In this document: positions 6,303 to 6,928 of the stretch, piece after piece
Numbering within the stretch: position 1 is the stretch's first letter
Layout of the letters: each line of letters starts with the position of its first letter
Position numbers and translations under genes: made by a program
Assembly (NCBI GenBank): GCA_945874095.1
Contig: CAMCFM010000242.1
Coordinates: 1 to 6,928, forward strand
Length of the DNA stretch: 6,928 nt
Source: Candidatus Kuenenia stuttgartensis
GTDB lineage: Bacteria; Planctomycetota; Planctomycetia; Isosphaerales; Isosphaeraceae
Direction: 5' to 3'
Notes under the pieces: generated by a model
What the model was told of the DNA's origin: nothing
Database searches by the model: none
The model's input: the letters and a program-made list of their open reading frames with translations, nothing else

Positions 6303-6928
6303 ATGACGACTCGCCCGCCTGCACGCCTGGTATTGGAAAATGGGACAATTTTTCGAGGATTCGGCTTTGGAGCGGATCGAGAAGCCGTTGGTGAAGTTGT
6401 TTTCAACACCAGCATGACAGGCTATCAGGAGATTCTTACAGATCCCTCCTACCACGGCCAGATTGTGGTGATGACCTACCCGGAAATCGGGAATTATGGG
6501 ATCAACGTCGACGATATGGAGAGCAGTCGCCCGTGGGTTCGCGGCTTTGTCGTGCGTTCGCTGGCGAATCGGTCAAGCAATTTTCGATCCAACGAAGAGC
6601 TTGACGATTATCTCCGAAGGAACGATATACCCGGGATTTACGGAATTGACACGCGCAAGCTGGTTCGGATGATTCGTAGCCTTGGAGCGATGAAAGGCCT
6701 CCTGGCCATTGGTTCCTCCCAGAGCGATGATGAGCTTGTGGAACGAGCCAAAGCCTCTCCGAACATGATCGGTGTGGATATGACCCGCGAGGTGATGGTG
6801 GAGAAGTCGCAAAACTGGGACGCTCCGCTTTATGGATTGACCAATTCCAACATCGCAACAGCGCCCCATGTGGTGGCCCTTGATTTTGGGATGAAGTGGA
6901 ATATCCCAAGGCATCTCGTGTCGCAAGG
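6303..6928 (+). CDS. carA: Carbamoyl phosphate synthetase small (glutaminase) subunit, N-terminal part
   Basis: The frame runs open for 208 codons to the right edge. It matches the N-terminal domain of CarA: RLVLENGTIFRG (8-19), NTSMTGYQEILTDPSY (35-50), VVMTYPEIGNYG (55-66), SNFR (92-95) and GIYGIDTRKLVRMIR (111-125), ending with HVVALDFGMKWNI (189-201), which leads into the class I glutamine amidotransferase domain. The glutaminase catalytic Cys-His-Glu residues lie beyond the window. CarA frees ammonia from glutamine and passes it to CarB, making carbamoyl phosphate for pyrimidine and arginine synthesis in the cytoplasm. The ATG at 6303 gives an N-terminus of the usual length; an in-frame ATG at 6264 would add 13 residues. 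Neither has a strong ribosome site. carB is not visible. Confidence 0.96.
   Translation, partial: MTTRPPARLVLENGTIFRGFGFGADREAVGEVVFNTSMTGYQEILTDPSYHGQIVVMTYPEIGNYGINVDDMESSRPWVRGFVVRSLANRSSNFRSNEELDDYLRRNDIPGIYGIDTRKLVRMIRSLGAMKGLLAIGSSQSDDELVERAKASPNMIGVDMTREVMVEKSQNWDAPLYGLTNSNIATAPHVVALDFGMKWNIPRHLVSQ

Overview
The window looks like ordinary chromosome from a planctomycete. The strongest clue is the DUF1559 protein with its prepilin-type N-terminus (610-1638, minus), a family massively expanded in Planctomycetota. A secreted protein joining a HEAT-like segment to an STN-like domain (1782-3128, minus) fits the same group. This assignment rests on recalled family signatures and not on a search.

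Layout. Positions 1-182 (minus) hold the N-terminal two thirds of an RRM RNA-binding protein. Positions 183-609 have no intact gene; they hold an 18-bp palindrome just upstream of the RRM gene, a 9-bp inverted repeat with a long loop, and a coding-like tail (393-602, minus) interrupted by a TGA that may be a decayed gene. Three minus-strand genes follow, read from right to left: an M29-type metallo-aminopeptidase (3184-4266), the secreted HEAT/STN-like protein (1782-3128, 55 bp downstream) and the DUF1559 protein (610-1638, 143 bp further on). A divergent intergenic region (4267-4446) with overlapping candidate promoters separates these from a plus-strand gene for a two-module ABC transporter permease of the iron(III)/thiamine type (4447-6150). 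A hairpin terminator lies directly behind it. The 5' two fifths or so of carA, the small subunit of carbamoyl phosphate synthetase, runs off the right edge (6303-6928).

How the genes relate. The aminopeptidase and the HEAT/STN-like gene are close enough to be co-transcribed; DUF1559 may have its own promoter. The permease has no ATPase or substrate-binding gene beside it in this window, so its partners must lie elsewhere. carA belongs to pyrimidine and arginine synthesis and appears transcriptionally separate. I see no CRISPR array, insertion sequence, phage gene, defence module or RNA gene, and no convincing undescribed system. The items most worth a second look are the interrupted coding tail at 393-602, the overlapping divergent promoters near 4350-4397, and the domain composition of the secreted protein.
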